From: JBOIBN01 sp050739575
GTDB taxonomy: Bacteria > Pseudomonadota > Gammaproteobacteria > JAKDMP01
Assembly: GCA_050739575.1 (NCBI GenBank)
Contig: JBOIBN010000041.1
Coordinates: 1 to 22,151, forward strand
Direction of reading: 5' to 3'
DNA length: 22,151 nucleotides
How positions within the stretch are numbered: position 1 is the stretch's first letter; each line of letters begins with the position of its first letter. The notes beneath the pieces are model-generated. The model saw nothing but the letters and a program-made list of their open reading frames with translations, made no database searches and was not told where the DNA came from. Made by a program: the position numbers and the translations under genes. Below are positions 1-7,771 of the stretch, piece by piece.

Positions 1-805
1 GCGGCAGTTCATGATTGCGGATCGCAAGCTCGGTCGCCATGCCGGCACGTTCGCGCGCACCGAGCACCTCGACGACGCGGCCCACCGCCGAACTGCGCCT
101 GTCGGGATAGGCGGTCAGCTCCACCGTAACCATGAGCCCGGGTTTTGCGTCGCCGCGTTCGGCCTCGGGAATCAGGACGTCGTCCGGGAAACGCGGGTCG
201 TCGGGACGCACGAACCCGAGGCCGTGTTCGCTGAAATACTCGCCGGCCAGCCGTTGACGCCCGCGTTCGAGCACGTCCACCAGGCGCCCCTCGAAGCGGC
301 CGTCCGGGTTTTTCTGCACCCGCACGGCGGCACGATCGCCGTGCATCAGCCCGCGCATGGTCCGCGGCGGTAAAAAGATATCGTCGCCGCCCTCGTCGGG
401 AGCGAGAAAGCCGAAACCGTCGCGATGCGCAAGCACCGTACCGGTCTTGACCGGCAGGCGTTTCGTCAGGCAGAACTGGCCGCGGCGATTTTCGAGCAGA
501 TCGCCGTCGCGGCACATTGCGCCCAAGCGATGACGCAGTGCAGTCCGTTCATCCTCACGATCAATTCCGAAATCGTCTGCGATTCCTTCCAGGGCGACCG
601 GTATCTCGCGTACCTCGAAATAACGGCGCAGCCACGCACGGCTGGGAATGGGCTGCGCATAGCGCCCGGTTTCACGCTCGTGTTCGGGGTCGTCCTTGCG
701 CCATTGGCGCCAGTCCGGAGCGCCGGCGTTCCCCCGGCTTTTCGAGGTCGCGGCGCCTTTGTCGGATCCGGCCGGCCGTTTTCTGGTTTTAGGTTTCGTT
801 GACAA
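1..805 (-). CDS. rnr: Ribonuclease R, N-terminal part (runs off window)
   Basis: RNase R is a processive 3'-5' exoribonuclease of the RNB family that degrades structured RNA, including mRNA, rRNA and tmRNA targets. The minus frame is open for 268 codons to the window edge. A basic tail (residues 1-40) is followed by a winged-helix-like region (about 50-110, VREIPVALEGIADDFGI), then an OB/cold-shock domain (about 118-180, GTVLAHRDGFGFLAPDEGG and MRGLMHGDRAAVRV) and the start of a second (GLGFVRPDDPRFPDDVLIP). The catalytic RNB domain lies outside the window. An in-frame TAA sits at 820-818, and the only start codon between it and the conserved region is TTG at 805-803, so initiation is probably at TTG; the Shine-Dalgarno sequence is poor. 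Codons 23-30 carry a REP-like sequence. Next to tRNA-Leu, as in some Xanthomonadales (recollection). Confidence 0.93.
   Translation of the reverse strand, partial: MSTKPKTRKRPAGSDKGAATSKSRGNAGAPDWRQWRKDDPEHERETGRYAQPIPSRAWLRRYFEVREIPVALEGIADDFGIDREDERTALRHRLGAMCRDGDLLENRRGQFCLTKRLPVKTGTVLAHRDGFGFLAPDEGGDDIFLPPRTMRGLMHGDRAAVRVQKNPDGRFEGRLVDVLERGRQRLAGEYFSEHGLGFVRPDDPRFPDDVLIPEAERGDAKPGLMVTVELTAYPDRRSSAVGRVVEVLGARERAGMATELAIRNHELP
717..738. repeat. REP-like sequence inside the rnr coding region
   Basis: The 22 bases here match the REP at 4954-4976 (read on its minus strand, without its first base) at 20 of 22 positions. The sequence lies in the low-complexity N-terminal tail of RNase R and encodes the stretch SRGNAGAP in frame. 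Seen directly; that it arose by REP insertion is inferred, and a chance match in GC-rich DNA remains possible. Confidence 0.5.
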
Positions 806-828
806 GTGTTCGCTCGCTTAGGGACAAT
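799..828 (+). promoter_or_regulatory. Likely sigma-70 promoter of tRNA-Leu
   Basis: A perfect -35 box TTGACA (799-804) is followed after 18 bp by GACAAT (823-828, four of six matches to TATAAT). This predicts a start near 835, about 27 bp before the mature tRNA. The -35 box overlaps the rnr start codon on the other strand (805-803). Prediction from sequence only. Confidence 0.5.
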
Positions 829-861
829 ATGCAGTCTGGACAGTTTGTCCCGCCTGCTCGT

Positions 862-948
862 GCCGGGGTGGCGGAATTGGTAGACGCGCTAGCTTCAGGT
901 GCTAGTGAGGGTTTCCTCGTGGAGGTTCGAGTCCTCTCCTCGGCACCA
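862..948 (+). tRNA. tRNA-Leu, anticodon CAG
   Basis: Class II tRNA with a long variable arm. The 7-bp acceptor stem pairs GCCGGGG with CCTCGGC (one G-T pair), the D arm reads GGCGGAATTGGTAGACGC, and the anticodon stem CTAGC/GCTAG encloses the loop TTCAGGT with anticodon CAG. The T arm contains GGTTCGAGTCC, and the CCA end is encoded (946-948). The D-arm and anticodon regions closely resemble E. coli tRNA-Leu(CAG). It decodes CUG. No clear terminator follows. Confidence 0.97.
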
Positions 949-992
949 TATTCTAACCTCTGGCCCGCAGTCGTCGTTGCGGCCATGCTTGT

Positions 993-2076
993 TCAATTCT
1001 GCGGTTCGGGCTGCTGCTCAGGATGCGAAGCGAGCCATTCATCAGCAAGCCTTCGCGCCTTCCCGATTTGCGAAGGCGTCACCTTCCGTTCGATGTCAGA
1101 GATAGTGCCTTCAAATTTTTTCTCCAGTGAAATCGTAGTACATCCATCCAAGGTTGTATCGTGCAGCAGCAATTCCCGGGCTGCTCGCTCTTTGCAATGC
1201 CGCCCTGCGATACCAGTAGACAGTTTTGGCGTAATCCTGCGCCACGCCCTTGCCGTTGTAATACATTAGTCCGAGGTTATATTGCGCACCCGCTTCTCCT
1301 TGGGATGCAGGTTGACCAAACAAATTAAATGTCTTGGAATAGTTTTTAGACACACCGCTACCATTTTCATATATCATCCCCAGCGAATTCTTGGCGTCAG
1401 AATTTCCCTGCGCCGCCGCCATGTAGTACCAATCCCGTGCCTTATTGTAGTCTTGCGTAACGCCGTTGCCGTTGGCCTACATCCATCCAAGCCTGGCCTC
1501 TGCAGTAGCATCCCCTTGCGCTGCCGCCTGGCTGAACCAATTAAAAGCCTTGACATAGTCCCGTGGCAAACCGTATCCATTGGCGTATATGAGACCGAGA
1601 TTATATTGTGCGATAGGATCTCCTTGTGCCGCCGCCTTGTTGTACGATGCAGCCGCATTGATATAGTTTTGAGGGACGCCATGACTATGGTCGTACATCG
1701 CACCAAGGTTATCCTGAGCGGCAGCAAACCCTTGGATGGCCGCTTTTCTATACCAGTTAAACGCCTCGGCGTAATCTTGCGGTACGCCATCTCCCCTTTC
1801 ATACATCACTCCAAGAGCAAACTGCGCACGCGCATACCCTTGTTCTGCAAGCGGCTTGAATATTGTAAATGCGGCTTTGTAATTGCCGATTGAGAATTCC
1901 TGAACACCTTTTTTAAGAGAGACGCCAATCCCGGGGGTGTGACCTGCTAACTACTCGGACGTTTGGCTGGACTGAGAAGGCGGCGAAGAGTTACTGCCCG
2001 TAGCCCATGCCGTAGCAGCAACGAATAGCGCCAAACACAATGTAGTTGAAACTCGCACGATTGTTTCGAGCAACAT
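993..2076 (-). pseudogene. Sel1-repeat (SLR) secreted protein, disrupted by two TAG codons and a frameshift
   Basis: One minus frame from ATG 2076 encodes a signal peptide (hydrophobic TTLCLALFVAATAWA), then an in-frame TAG (1953-1951). The same frame resumes with a repeat-capping segment (NYKAAFTIFKPLAEQG) and Sel1/TPR-like repeats of the form A-x-x-G-x-x-x-A-Q-x-x-L-G-x-x-Y. A second in-frame TAG (1479-1477) stands where the repeat expects Tyr (LGWM-stop-ANGNGV). The last repeat runs into TGA at 1111, but the adjacent frame continues with a family-type tail (VTPSQIGKARRLADEWLASH) to a TGA at 993. Removing one base from the A6 run (plus strand T6, 1116-1121) joins them. Sel1 proteins are periplasmic or secreted scaffolds; no function is claimed here. 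Codon use is less GC-rich than in neighbouring genes. Pseudogene is the simplest reading; translation of fragments is not excluded. Confidence 0.85.
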
Positions 2077-2154
2077 TCTGCCGTCAGGATTGTAATGCGT
2101 ACTGACGCCAAGAGCAAACATCAACGCAAGCGGCACCGGTGGCTGTAACCGCGG

Positions 2155-3561
2155 TCAGCGCGATACGTCTTCGAGCCTCCGCCGGCTCGTGCGTGGACCG
2201 GCGAGCGCGATCAGCCCGGCGATCAGTCCGGTGATGCCGGTTCCGACGAACCCGGTCAGGAACGAGGTCGAGGCCACCGCCATCGGCAGCACGATTGCGC
2301 CGAGTGCGCCGCCGGCGTGGCCGATGCCGTCGGAGAGCGAGAATCCGCTCGAGCGCGCGCGGGTCGGGAACAACTCGGCGGTATAGGTGTAGGCGACCTG
2401 CAGGTACAGGCCGAGCGCGAAGGAGGCGAGGAAAGAGCCGATGCCGAGCATGGCTTCGCTCGTACTTGCTCCGATCAGTACCATCCCGGCCAGCCAAACC
2501 ACGGTCGAACCAAAAATCAGCAGGCGCCGCTCGATTCGGTCGGCCAGCCAGACCATGACGAGCGCGCCCGCCGGGTAACCGATCGCGCCCACACCGAGAA
2601 ACAGGATCGAACCCGCGATGGTGTAGCCGTGTGCCGTGATGAGAGTCGCGGCATCGCCGAGAAAGCCGTAATTGCCGATGTACCAGAAGAACCACATCAA
2701 CGCGAGCAACGCGAGGCGGCCCCGATACGGCGGCGCGAAGAGCGCGCGGAACGGAAACGCATGGAGCACCTTCGATACCTCGGTAACGCGCGGTTCGGCA
2801 AGGCGCACACCGCGCGCCTCGGCCCGCGCCTCCATCCGCGACACGACCGCATCCGCCTCGGCCACCCGCCCGTGCAGCGCCAACCAGCGCGGCGATTCGG
2901 GCAGGCGAAAGCGCGCGAGGACGCCGACGCTCGCGATCAAGCCGCCGATCACGAACAGCAGCCGCCACCCGAACGTAAAGTTGGGCACCAGCGCCAGCGC
3001 AATGAACGGCGTGATCGCTTGGCCGAGAATGCCGACCAGGAAGGTCAGCGTGGAGATCCGGCCGCGTTTGCCGGCGGGTGCGAGTTCGCCGATGTAGGTG
3101 GAGACGAGATTGAGATCGGCGCCGACCCCCACGCCGGTGACGAAACGCCACAACGACAACGTAATCACGCCGGTCGCGGTCGCATCCAGGAACGAGCCGA
3201 TCGCGGTAATCGAAAGCGTAATGATCAGGGTGCGGTAACGGCCGATCCGATCCGAGATGCCGCCGATGACGATCGAGCCGATGACGTAGCCTGCCAGCCC
3301 GACCGCAAGCGCGACGAACAGGGCCTCCGAACCGGTAAGGTGAAATTGCTGGGCAATCGCCGGCATCGCAAAGCCGATGTCGGCGATATCGAAAAAGGTG
3401 AAGAAATAGCCGATCCCAATGATGGCCAGATACGAGTACGGCAGCGACCAAATCGGAATGCGGTCCTGGCGCGCGAGAACTGCTGCCTGATCCAACGTCA
3501 GCGTCACGCCTTTGACGCGCCCGCTTCCTGCACCCTCGACGGCATCTTCCATAGGTGTCAT
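2155..3561 (-). CDS. MFS transporter, sugar-porter-like
   Basis: A 468-residue inner-membrane carrier of the major facilitator superfamily with about 12 predicted hydrophobic spans. The loop 2-3 signature is GGISDRIGRYR (about 100-110). PESPRWL (221-227) after span 6 is a hallmark of the sugar-porter branch, and a second loop motif, WLADRIERR, follows span 8. A run of acidic residues in span 1 (FFDIADIGF) suggests proton coupling. Related MFS members carry sugars, aromatic acids or nicotinate, so the substrate cannot be read from the sequence. The ATG at 3561 is preceded by GGATGG; ATG 3552 is an alternative. It is transcribed divergently from the HSD10-like gene, whose pathway might supply the substrate context (inference). 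The long open frame on the opposite strand here (2317-3615) is a GC-driven shadow. Confidence 0.9.
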   Translation of the reverse strand: MTPMEDAVEGAGSGRVKGVTLTLDQAAVLARQDRIPIWSLPYSYLAIIGIGYFFTFFDIADIGFAMPAIAQQFHLTGSEALFVALAVGLAGYVIGSIVIGGISDRIGRYRTLIITLSITAIGSFLDATATGVITLSLWRFVTGVGVGADLNLVSTYIGELAPAGKRGRISTLTFLVGILGQAITPFIALALVPNFTFGWRLLFVIGGLIASVGVLARFRLPESPRWLALHGRVAEADAVVSRMEARAEARGVRLAEPRVTEVSKVLHAFPFRALFAPPYRGRLALLALMWFFWYIGNYGFLGDAATLITAHGYTIAGSILFLGVGAIGYPAGALVMVWLADRIERRLLIFGSTVVWLAGMVLIGASTSEAMLGIGSFLASFALGLYLQVAYTYTAELFPTRARSSGFSLSDGIGHAGGALGAIVLPMAVASTSFLTGFVGTGITGLIAGLIALAGPRTSRRRLEDVSR

Positions 3562-3918
3562 CCATCCAGCGTGACGCTATTTTTCATATTCGAGAAAGCA
3601 ATGTTTCCACTCTGATCGCACGAAGCGTAGAAGACCCCGCCGACCGGAAAGGATCCATTGCCGCAGCAAAGGGTAGCACGATACTGCCCGATTTCTGAAC
3701 GATCGGCTCGGCACTGTAGCCGCACATTCGCATCCAGCACTCTGCCGGGCAAATTTTCTCGTGAAAGCCTACGGGGACTGCAATGCAGCGCACGAAATCA
3801 TCGGCACGCGAGGCATTTTCAGCGGTCGATAAACAACCTGCCGGCCACGTGGGCGATATAATTTCCGTTGCATCGCGGGTCTCCACCTGCGCCACCAATC
3901 CGAACGGGAGCCAGCAAC
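3562..3918. other. Divergent intergenic region between MFS and HSD10-like genes
   Basis: About 357 bp separate the two divergent starts. Short open frames exist on both strands, but none shows a recognisable domain or a convincing ribosome binding site. Apart from the possible -10 box at 3857-3862 I see no operator, hairpin or repeat. Confidence 0.5.
3857..3862 (+). promoter_or_regulatory. Possible -10 box for the HSD10-like gene
   Basis: Perfect TATAAT, 57 bp before the ATG at 3919. The expected -35 region (CAACCT, 17 bp upstream) matches TTGACA poorly, so an activator or extended contacts would be needed if this is a promoter. Confidence 0.35.
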
Positions 3919-4683
3919 ATGCAATTTTCCGGAATCAATGCGATCGTCACAGGCGGCGCCTCGGGCCTCGGCCGTGCGGTGGTCGAGCGCATCGTCAAGG
4001 CCGGCGGCCGGGCAGTGCTCGCCGACGTCAATGAGGAGGCCGGTCGCGAGACAGAGCAGGCGCTCGGCAAGGCCGCCCACTTCGTGAAAACCGACGTCAC
4101 GAATGAGCGCGAGGTGGCAGCCGCCGTTGCGGCGGCGAAAGAAAGCGGTCCGCTCGGCCTCGCCGTCGCCTGCGCGGGCATCCTCGGCAACAAACGAGCA
4201 CTCGGCAAGGAAGGGCCGATGCCGACGGAATTCTTCTCCCGCGTCATCCATATCAACCTGATCGGCACGTTCAATCTCGCCAAGTCGGCCGCCGCCGCCA
4301 TGGCGGAGAATGAACCCGGCGCCGATGGCGAACGCGGCGTGATCGTGAACACCGCCTCGATCGCCGCCTACGAAGGCCAGATCGGCCAGGCCGCCTATTC
4401 CGCGTCCAAGGGCGGCGTGGTCGGCATGACGTTGCCGCTCGCGCGCGAGTTCGCGCGCATCGGCGTGCGCGTGCTCACCATCGCGCCCGGCATTTTCATC
4501 ACGCCGATGATCTCTGCACTATCGCAGGAAATCCAGGACTCGCTGGGCGCCATGATCCCCTTCCCCTCGCGCCTCGGCCGACCGGAGGAATATGCCGCCA
4601 CCGTCGAGTTTCTGACCGAGACCAGGATGATGAACGGCGAGGTCGTGCGCCTCGACGGTGCGATCCGCATGCAGCCAAAGTAG
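3919..4683 (+). CDS. HSD10-like short-chain dehydrogenase (3-hydroxyacyl-CoA / 2-methyl-3-hydroxybutyryl-CoA dehydrogenase type)
   Basis: A 254-residue classical SDR, probably cytosolic, predicted to oxidise a 3-hydroxyacyl-CoA with NAD+. It has the Rossmann glycine motif TGGASGLG (11-18), Asp36 (ADV, NAD preference) and the tetrad Asn113, Ser147, Tyr160, Lys164 (YSASK). The segments GERGVIVNTASIAAYEGQ, PFPSRLGRPEEYA and the C-terminus NGEVVRLDGAIRMQP closely follow human HSD17B10 as I recall it, which acts in isoleucine and branched fatty acid breakdown. The start is ATG 3919 with GGGAG at 3906-3910; the upstream in-frame extension from 3868 lacks family similarity. It precedes ETF-QO and EtfBA on the same strand, fitting acyl-CoA catabolism. 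The exact acyl substrate is not determined. Confidence 0.93.
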   Translation: MQFSGINAIVTGGASGLGRAVVERIVKAGGRAVLADVNEEAGRETEQALGKAAHFVKTDVTNEREVAAAVAAAKESGPLGLAVACAGILGNKRALGKEGPMPTEFFSRVIHINLIGTFNLAKSAAAAMAENEPGADGERGVIVNTASIAAYEGQIGQAAYSASKGGVVGMTLPLAREFARIGVRVLTIAPGIFITPMISALSQEIQDSLGAMIPFPSRLGRPEEYAATVEFLTETRMMNGEVVRLDGAIRMQPK

Positions 4684-4693
4684 CCGCCGGCTT

Positions 4694-4716
4694 GGGAGCG
4701 CCAGCGTCCCGCCGGC
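4694..4716 (+). repeat. REP element, left copy
   Basis: A 23-bp GC-rich sequence beginning GGGAGCGCCAGCG and ending CCCGCCGGC. It is the inverted counterpart of 4954-4976 with one mismatch in 23. Together they flank the RAYT remnant, the usual arrangement for REP-associated transposases. Confidence 0.8.
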
Positions 4717-4734
4717 AAAACTTCTCTCGTTGGA

Positions 4735-4945
4735 TTCGATTGTCCATTCGTGGAAATCCTTCAGTGCACACGAAATCAAATCGAGTGCTCGGCCGTCAGG
4801 GTATCGTCTGGCAACGCGAGTACCACGATCGCTACATTCGCGACGACCGGCATCTTGCCGCCGTAACCGAATACATACACGGGAATCCGGTCAAAACTGG
4901 CCTGGCAACACAAGTGGAGTCGCGGCCATTCGGTAGCGCCCGATT
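4735..4945 (+). pseudogene. RAYT (IS200-like REP-associated tyrosine transposase), frameshifted C-terminal remnant
   Basis: Two frames together give a transposase C-terminal half. One reads IVHSWKSFSAHEIK (about 4739-4780). The next, overlapping frame reads SNRVLGRQGIVWQREYHDRY, then IRDDRHLAAVTEYIHGNPVKTGL (to about 4905), with a degraded FGSARF tail. WQREYxDRYIRDxRH and NPVKxGL are typical of RAYT proteins (Y1_Tnp family), which cut single-stranded DNA at REP hairpins. The N-terminal HUH metal-binding half is missing and the frame breaks near 4780, so the gene is dead. It occupies the 350-bp gap between the HSD10-like gene and ETF-QO. The whole-length open frame 4692-4988 is not a gene: its ends are translated REP sequence. 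Confidence 0.85.
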
Positions 4946-4953
4946 TTTGAAGA

Positions 4954-4976
4954 GCCGGCGGGACGCCGGCGCTCCC
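4954..4976 (-). repeat. REP element, right copy (inverted)
   Basis: A 23-bp sequence starting GCCGGCGGGACGCCGGCG. Its reverse complement equals the left REP at 22 of 23 positions. It lies about 57 bp before the ETF-QO start, so it may also affect transcript structure or stability (inference). Confidence 0.8.
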
Positions 4977-5033
4977 GGTGTTCGTTAGAATGAGGGCGAA
5001 GATTTGGCGGCTGGCCGCTCATTCGAGGAACGC

Positions 5034-6635
5034 ATGCCGATCGAACGCGATGTGATGGAGTACGACGTGGCGGTGGTGGGCGCCGGTCCCGCCGGCCTCG
5101 CCTGCGCCATTCGTCTCAAGCAGTGCGCGCCCGGCAAGACCGTGTGCGTGCTGGAGAAGGGTTCCGAAGTCGGTGCGCACATTCTTTCCGGCGCGGTGAT
5201 CGAACCGCAGCCGCTGGACGCCCTGCTGCCCGGCTGGCGCGACAATCCGCCGCCGATCTGCGTGCCGGTCACGCACGATGCCTTTTTCCTGCTGCGCGAT
5301 GAAAAGCGCGCCGTCAAACTGCCAACACCGCCGCAAATGCATAATCGCGGCAACTTCATCGTCTCGCTGGGCGCGCTCTGCGCCTGGCTCGCGCCGCAGG
5401 CGGAAGCGCTGGGCGTGGATGTGTTCCCCGGATTTCCCGCAGCGGCACCGCTGATCGAAAACGGCAGAGTCATCGGCGTACGCTGCGGCGACATGGGACT
5501 CGAGAAGGATGGTTCGCCCGGCCCCAATTTCGCGCCCGGCGTGGATATTCACGCCGGCGTCACGGTGCTCGCGGAGGGTTGCCGCGGCAGCGTCACGAAA
5601 CTACTCATCAAAGAATTCAAGCTCGATACCGACTGCTCGCCGCAAACCTACGGCATCGGCCTGAAGGAACTGTGGCGTCTGCCGAGCGGCCGCGTGAAGC
5701 CGGGCTCCGTCACTCATACCGTGGGCTGGCCGCTCGATAACGCAACCTACGGCGGGAGTTTCATCTATCACCTCGATCAGGATCGCGTCGCGATCGGCTT
5801 CGTCGCCGGACTCGATTACGAAGACCCGAACTTCAAACCATTCGAAGCCTTCCAGCAGCTCAAACATCACGCGATGGTGAAGACGCTGCTCGAAGGCGGT
5901 GAAATCATTTCCGCCGGTTCGCGCGCATTGATCGAAGGCGGCTACCAGTCGCTACCAAAAACGGAAATGCCCGGCGCTGTCCTGATTGGCGATGCCGCAG
6001 GACTCCTCAACGTGCCCAAGATAAAGGGCACGCACCAGGCCATCCGCTCCGGTATGCTCTCCGCCGAACACATCGCCGAACACGGCAGCACCGAAGGTTT
6101 CGATGCCCGGCTGCGCGCCTCGGCGGCGATGGCGGAACTGAAGAAGGTACGCAACATTCGCCCTGGCTTCAGCAAGGGTTTATGGCTCGGACTCGCCAAC
6201 GCCGCGCTGGAAACCGCGACCTTCGGCAAGCTGCCGTGGACACTCAAAAATCACGCCGACTGGAAATGCATGAAAAAGCTGGGTGAAAGGCTCGCGGCCG
6301 CACAGGACTACGTGACGCGCACGCTGCCGCCGAAGGATCGCCTGTCTTCCGTGTTCTTCTCCTCCACCACCCACGACGAAATCCAGCCCGCGCATCTCAA
6401 GGTGCCCGACATCGATATCTGCGTCGGGCGCTGCGTGACGGAATACGGCAATCCCTGCACCCGCTTCTGCCCGGCACAGGTGTACGAAATGGTGGAAGAA
6501 GCCGGCGTGAAGCGCCTGCAGATAAACGCCGCAAACTGCGTGCACTGCAAAACCTGCGACATCAAGGACCCGTACGAAAACATCATCTGGACCACGCCTG
6601 AAGGCGGTTCTGGTCCCAATTACCAGAACCTGTGA
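5034..6635 (+). CDS. Electron transfer flavoprotein-ubiquinone oxidoreductase (ETF-QO)
   Basis: This membrane-associated flavoprotein with one 4Fe-4S cluster takes electrons from reduced ETF and passes them to quinone. From ATG 5034 it has 533 residues, near the family's usual length. The FAD dinucleotide motif is VVGAGPAGL (about 14-22), and a central segment (SLPKTEMPGAVLIGDAAG) completes the FAD site. The C-terminal ferredoxin-like part reads CTRFCPAQVYE and NCVHCKTCDIKDPYENIIW; Cys479, 502, 505 and 508 correspond to the human cluster ligands. The start at 5034 has GAGGAA closely upstream; TTG 5004 and ATG 5055 are alternatives. It is followed after 6 bp by a VOC gene and then by its redox partners etfB and etfA, strongly suggesting an operon. 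Confidence 0.96.
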   Translation: MPIERDVMEYDVAVVGAGPAGLACAIRLKQCAPGKTVCVLEKGSEVGAHILSGAVIEPQPLDALLPGWRDNPPPICVPVTHDAFFLLRDEKRAVKLPTPPQMHNRGNFIVSLGALCAWLAPQAEALGVDVFPGFPAAAPLIENGRVIGVRCGDMGLEKDGSPGPNFAPGVDIHAGVTVLAEGCRGSVTKLLIKEFKLDTDCSPQTYGIGLKELWRLPSGRVKPGSVTHTVGWPLDNATYGGSFIYHLDQDRVAIGFVAGLDYEDPNFKPFEAFQQLKHHAMVKTLLEGGEIISAGSRALIEGGYQSLPKTEMPGAVLIGDAAGLLNVPKIKGTHQAIRSGMLSAEHIAEHGSTEGFDARLRASAAMAELKKVRNIRPGFSKGLWLGLANAALETATFGKLPWTLKNHADWKCMKKLGERLAAAQDYVTRTLPPKDRLSSVFFSSTTHDEIQPAHLKVPDIDICVGRCVTEYGNPCTRFCPAQVYEMVEEAGVKRLQINAANCVHCKTCDIKDPYENIIWTTPEGGSGPNYQNL

Positions 6636-6641
6636 ACCCGG

Positions 6642-7004
6642 ATGATCATCGGCATTCATCATGCCCAGATAACGGTTCCTCGCGGGAAAGAAGACGATGC
6701 GCGGCGGTTCTATTGCGGTATCCTCGGGTTGAAGGAAGTCGAAAAGCCGGCATCGCTGCAGGGCCGCGGCGGTTTCTGGCTTCAGGCAGGAAACGCTCAG
6801 GTACACGTCGGAACGGAAGACGGAGTCGAACGGAACTTGACGAAGGCACATGTAGCATATGAAGTGTCCGATCTGGGACACTGGCAAAAAGTTGCTTCTG
6901 TAAACGGAATCGAGACCGTTCCCGGTGAGGACTTCCCGGGGCATGACCGTTTCGAGTTCAGAGACCCTTTCGGCAACCGGATCGAATTGATTCAAAGGTT
7001 GTAA
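6642..7004 (+). CDS. VOC-fold protein (glyoxalase/dioxygenase superfamily)
   Basis: A 120-residue vicinal oxygen chelate protein with two beta-alpha-beta-beta-beta modules. Likely metal ligands are His7 (IHHAQITV), His55 (QVHVG) or His70 (KAHVAYEV), and Glu115 (NRIELIQ). DPFGNRIEL is a standard end for small glyoxalase-like proteins. Family members include glyoxalase I, methylmalonyl-CoA epimerase and resistance proteins, but nothing here fixes the reaction; at 120 residues it is shorter than a typical epimerase. It starts 6 bp after ETF-QO and ends 17 bp before etfB, so it is embedded in the electron-transfer operon. A role on an acyl-CoA or aldehyde by-product is speculation. Confidence 0.88.
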   Translation: MIIGIHHAQITVPRGKEDDARRFYCGILGLKEVEKPASLQGRGGFWLQAGNAQVHVGTEDGVERNLTKAHVAYEVSDLGHWQKVASVNGIETVPGEDFPGHDRFEFRDPFGNRIELIQRL

Positions 7005-7021
7005 AAAATGGAATTGAAACT

Positions 7022-7771
7022 ATGAAAATACTGGTAGCCATCAAACGTGTCGTGGATTTCAACGTGCGCGTGCAGGTCAGGCGCGACGGCTCTGGTGTCG
7101 CGACCGACGGCGTAAAAATGGGCATCAATCCCTTCGACGAGATCGCGCTCGAAGAGGCGCTTCGCATTCGCGAAGGCGGCACGGAAGCCGAGATCGTCGC
7201 CGTGTCCATCGGTCCGGATGCCGCGCAGCAGCAATTGCGCACGGCGCTCGCCATGGGCGCCGACCGCGCGCTGCTGGTGAAAACCGACAAGGACGTGCAG
7301 CCGCCGCTCGCGGCGCGGGCACTATTGAAGATCGTCGAAGAGGAAAAGACCGACCTCGTGCTGATGGGCAAACAGGCGATTGACGACGACGCCAGCCAGA
7401 CCGGCCAGATGCTCGCCGCGTTGTGGGATCGCCCGCAAGCCACGTTCACCTCGAAACTGGAACTCGCCGACGGCAAGGCGACGGCGACTCGCGAGGTGGA
7501 CGAAGGACTCGAAGTGATCCGCGTGGAACTGCCGGCCGTCGTCACGACCGATCTGCGGTTGAACACGCCGCGCTTCGTCAAGATGCCCGACATCATGAAG
7601 GCGAAGAAAAAGCCGCTCGACGTGCGCGAGCTTTCCGAACTCGGCATCGAAAGCGCGCCGACCGTCGAAATCACGGCTTGGGAACCGCCGCCGAAGCGTC
7701 AGGGCGGACATAAGGTTGAGACGGTCGCCGAACTCGTCGCGGCACTGAAGGACAAGGGGTTGATGAAATGA
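7022..7771 (+). CDS. etfB: Electron transfer flavoprotein subunit beta
   Basis: The beta subunit of the soluble heterodimeric ETF, which binds AMP and accepts electrons from acyl-CoA dehydrogenases. Its 249 residues match the family. It opens with KILVAIKRVVDFNVRVQVR and contains NPFDEIALEEALRI, the nucleotide-loop region LVLMGKQAIDDDASQTGQM and LPAVVTTDLRLNTPRFVKMPDIMKAKKKP, all typical of EtfB. Its stop overlaps the etfA start (ATGA), which indicates translational coupling. The Shine-Dalgarno sequence is weak. A five-codon frame (ATG 7008 to TGA 7025) overlaps the etfB ATG. Confidence 0.97.
   Translation: MKILVAIKRVVDFNVRVQVRRDGSGVATDGVKMGINPFDEIALEEALRIREGGTEAEIVAVSIGPDAAQQQLRTALAMGADRALLVKTDKDVQPPLAARALLKIVEEEKTDLVLMGKQAIDDDASQTGQMLAALWDRPQATFTSKLELADGKATATREVDEGLEVIRVELPAVVTTDLRLNTPRFVKMPDIMKAKKKPLDVRELSELGIESAPTVEITAWEPPPKRQGGHKVETVAELVAALKDKGLMK

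Noticed and set aside
2317..3615. 432-codon open frame on the plus strand
   Set aside because: Antisense to the MFS gene; its translation is Arg/Glu/Asp-rich low complexity, typical of GC-rich shadow frames, while the minus frame has clear MFS motifs.
3558..3752. 64-residue minus frame ending NGSFPVGGVFYASCDQSGNI and further residues
   Set aside because: Composition looks almost natural, but no family is recognised, it overlaps the MFS start and lacks a ribosome binding site.
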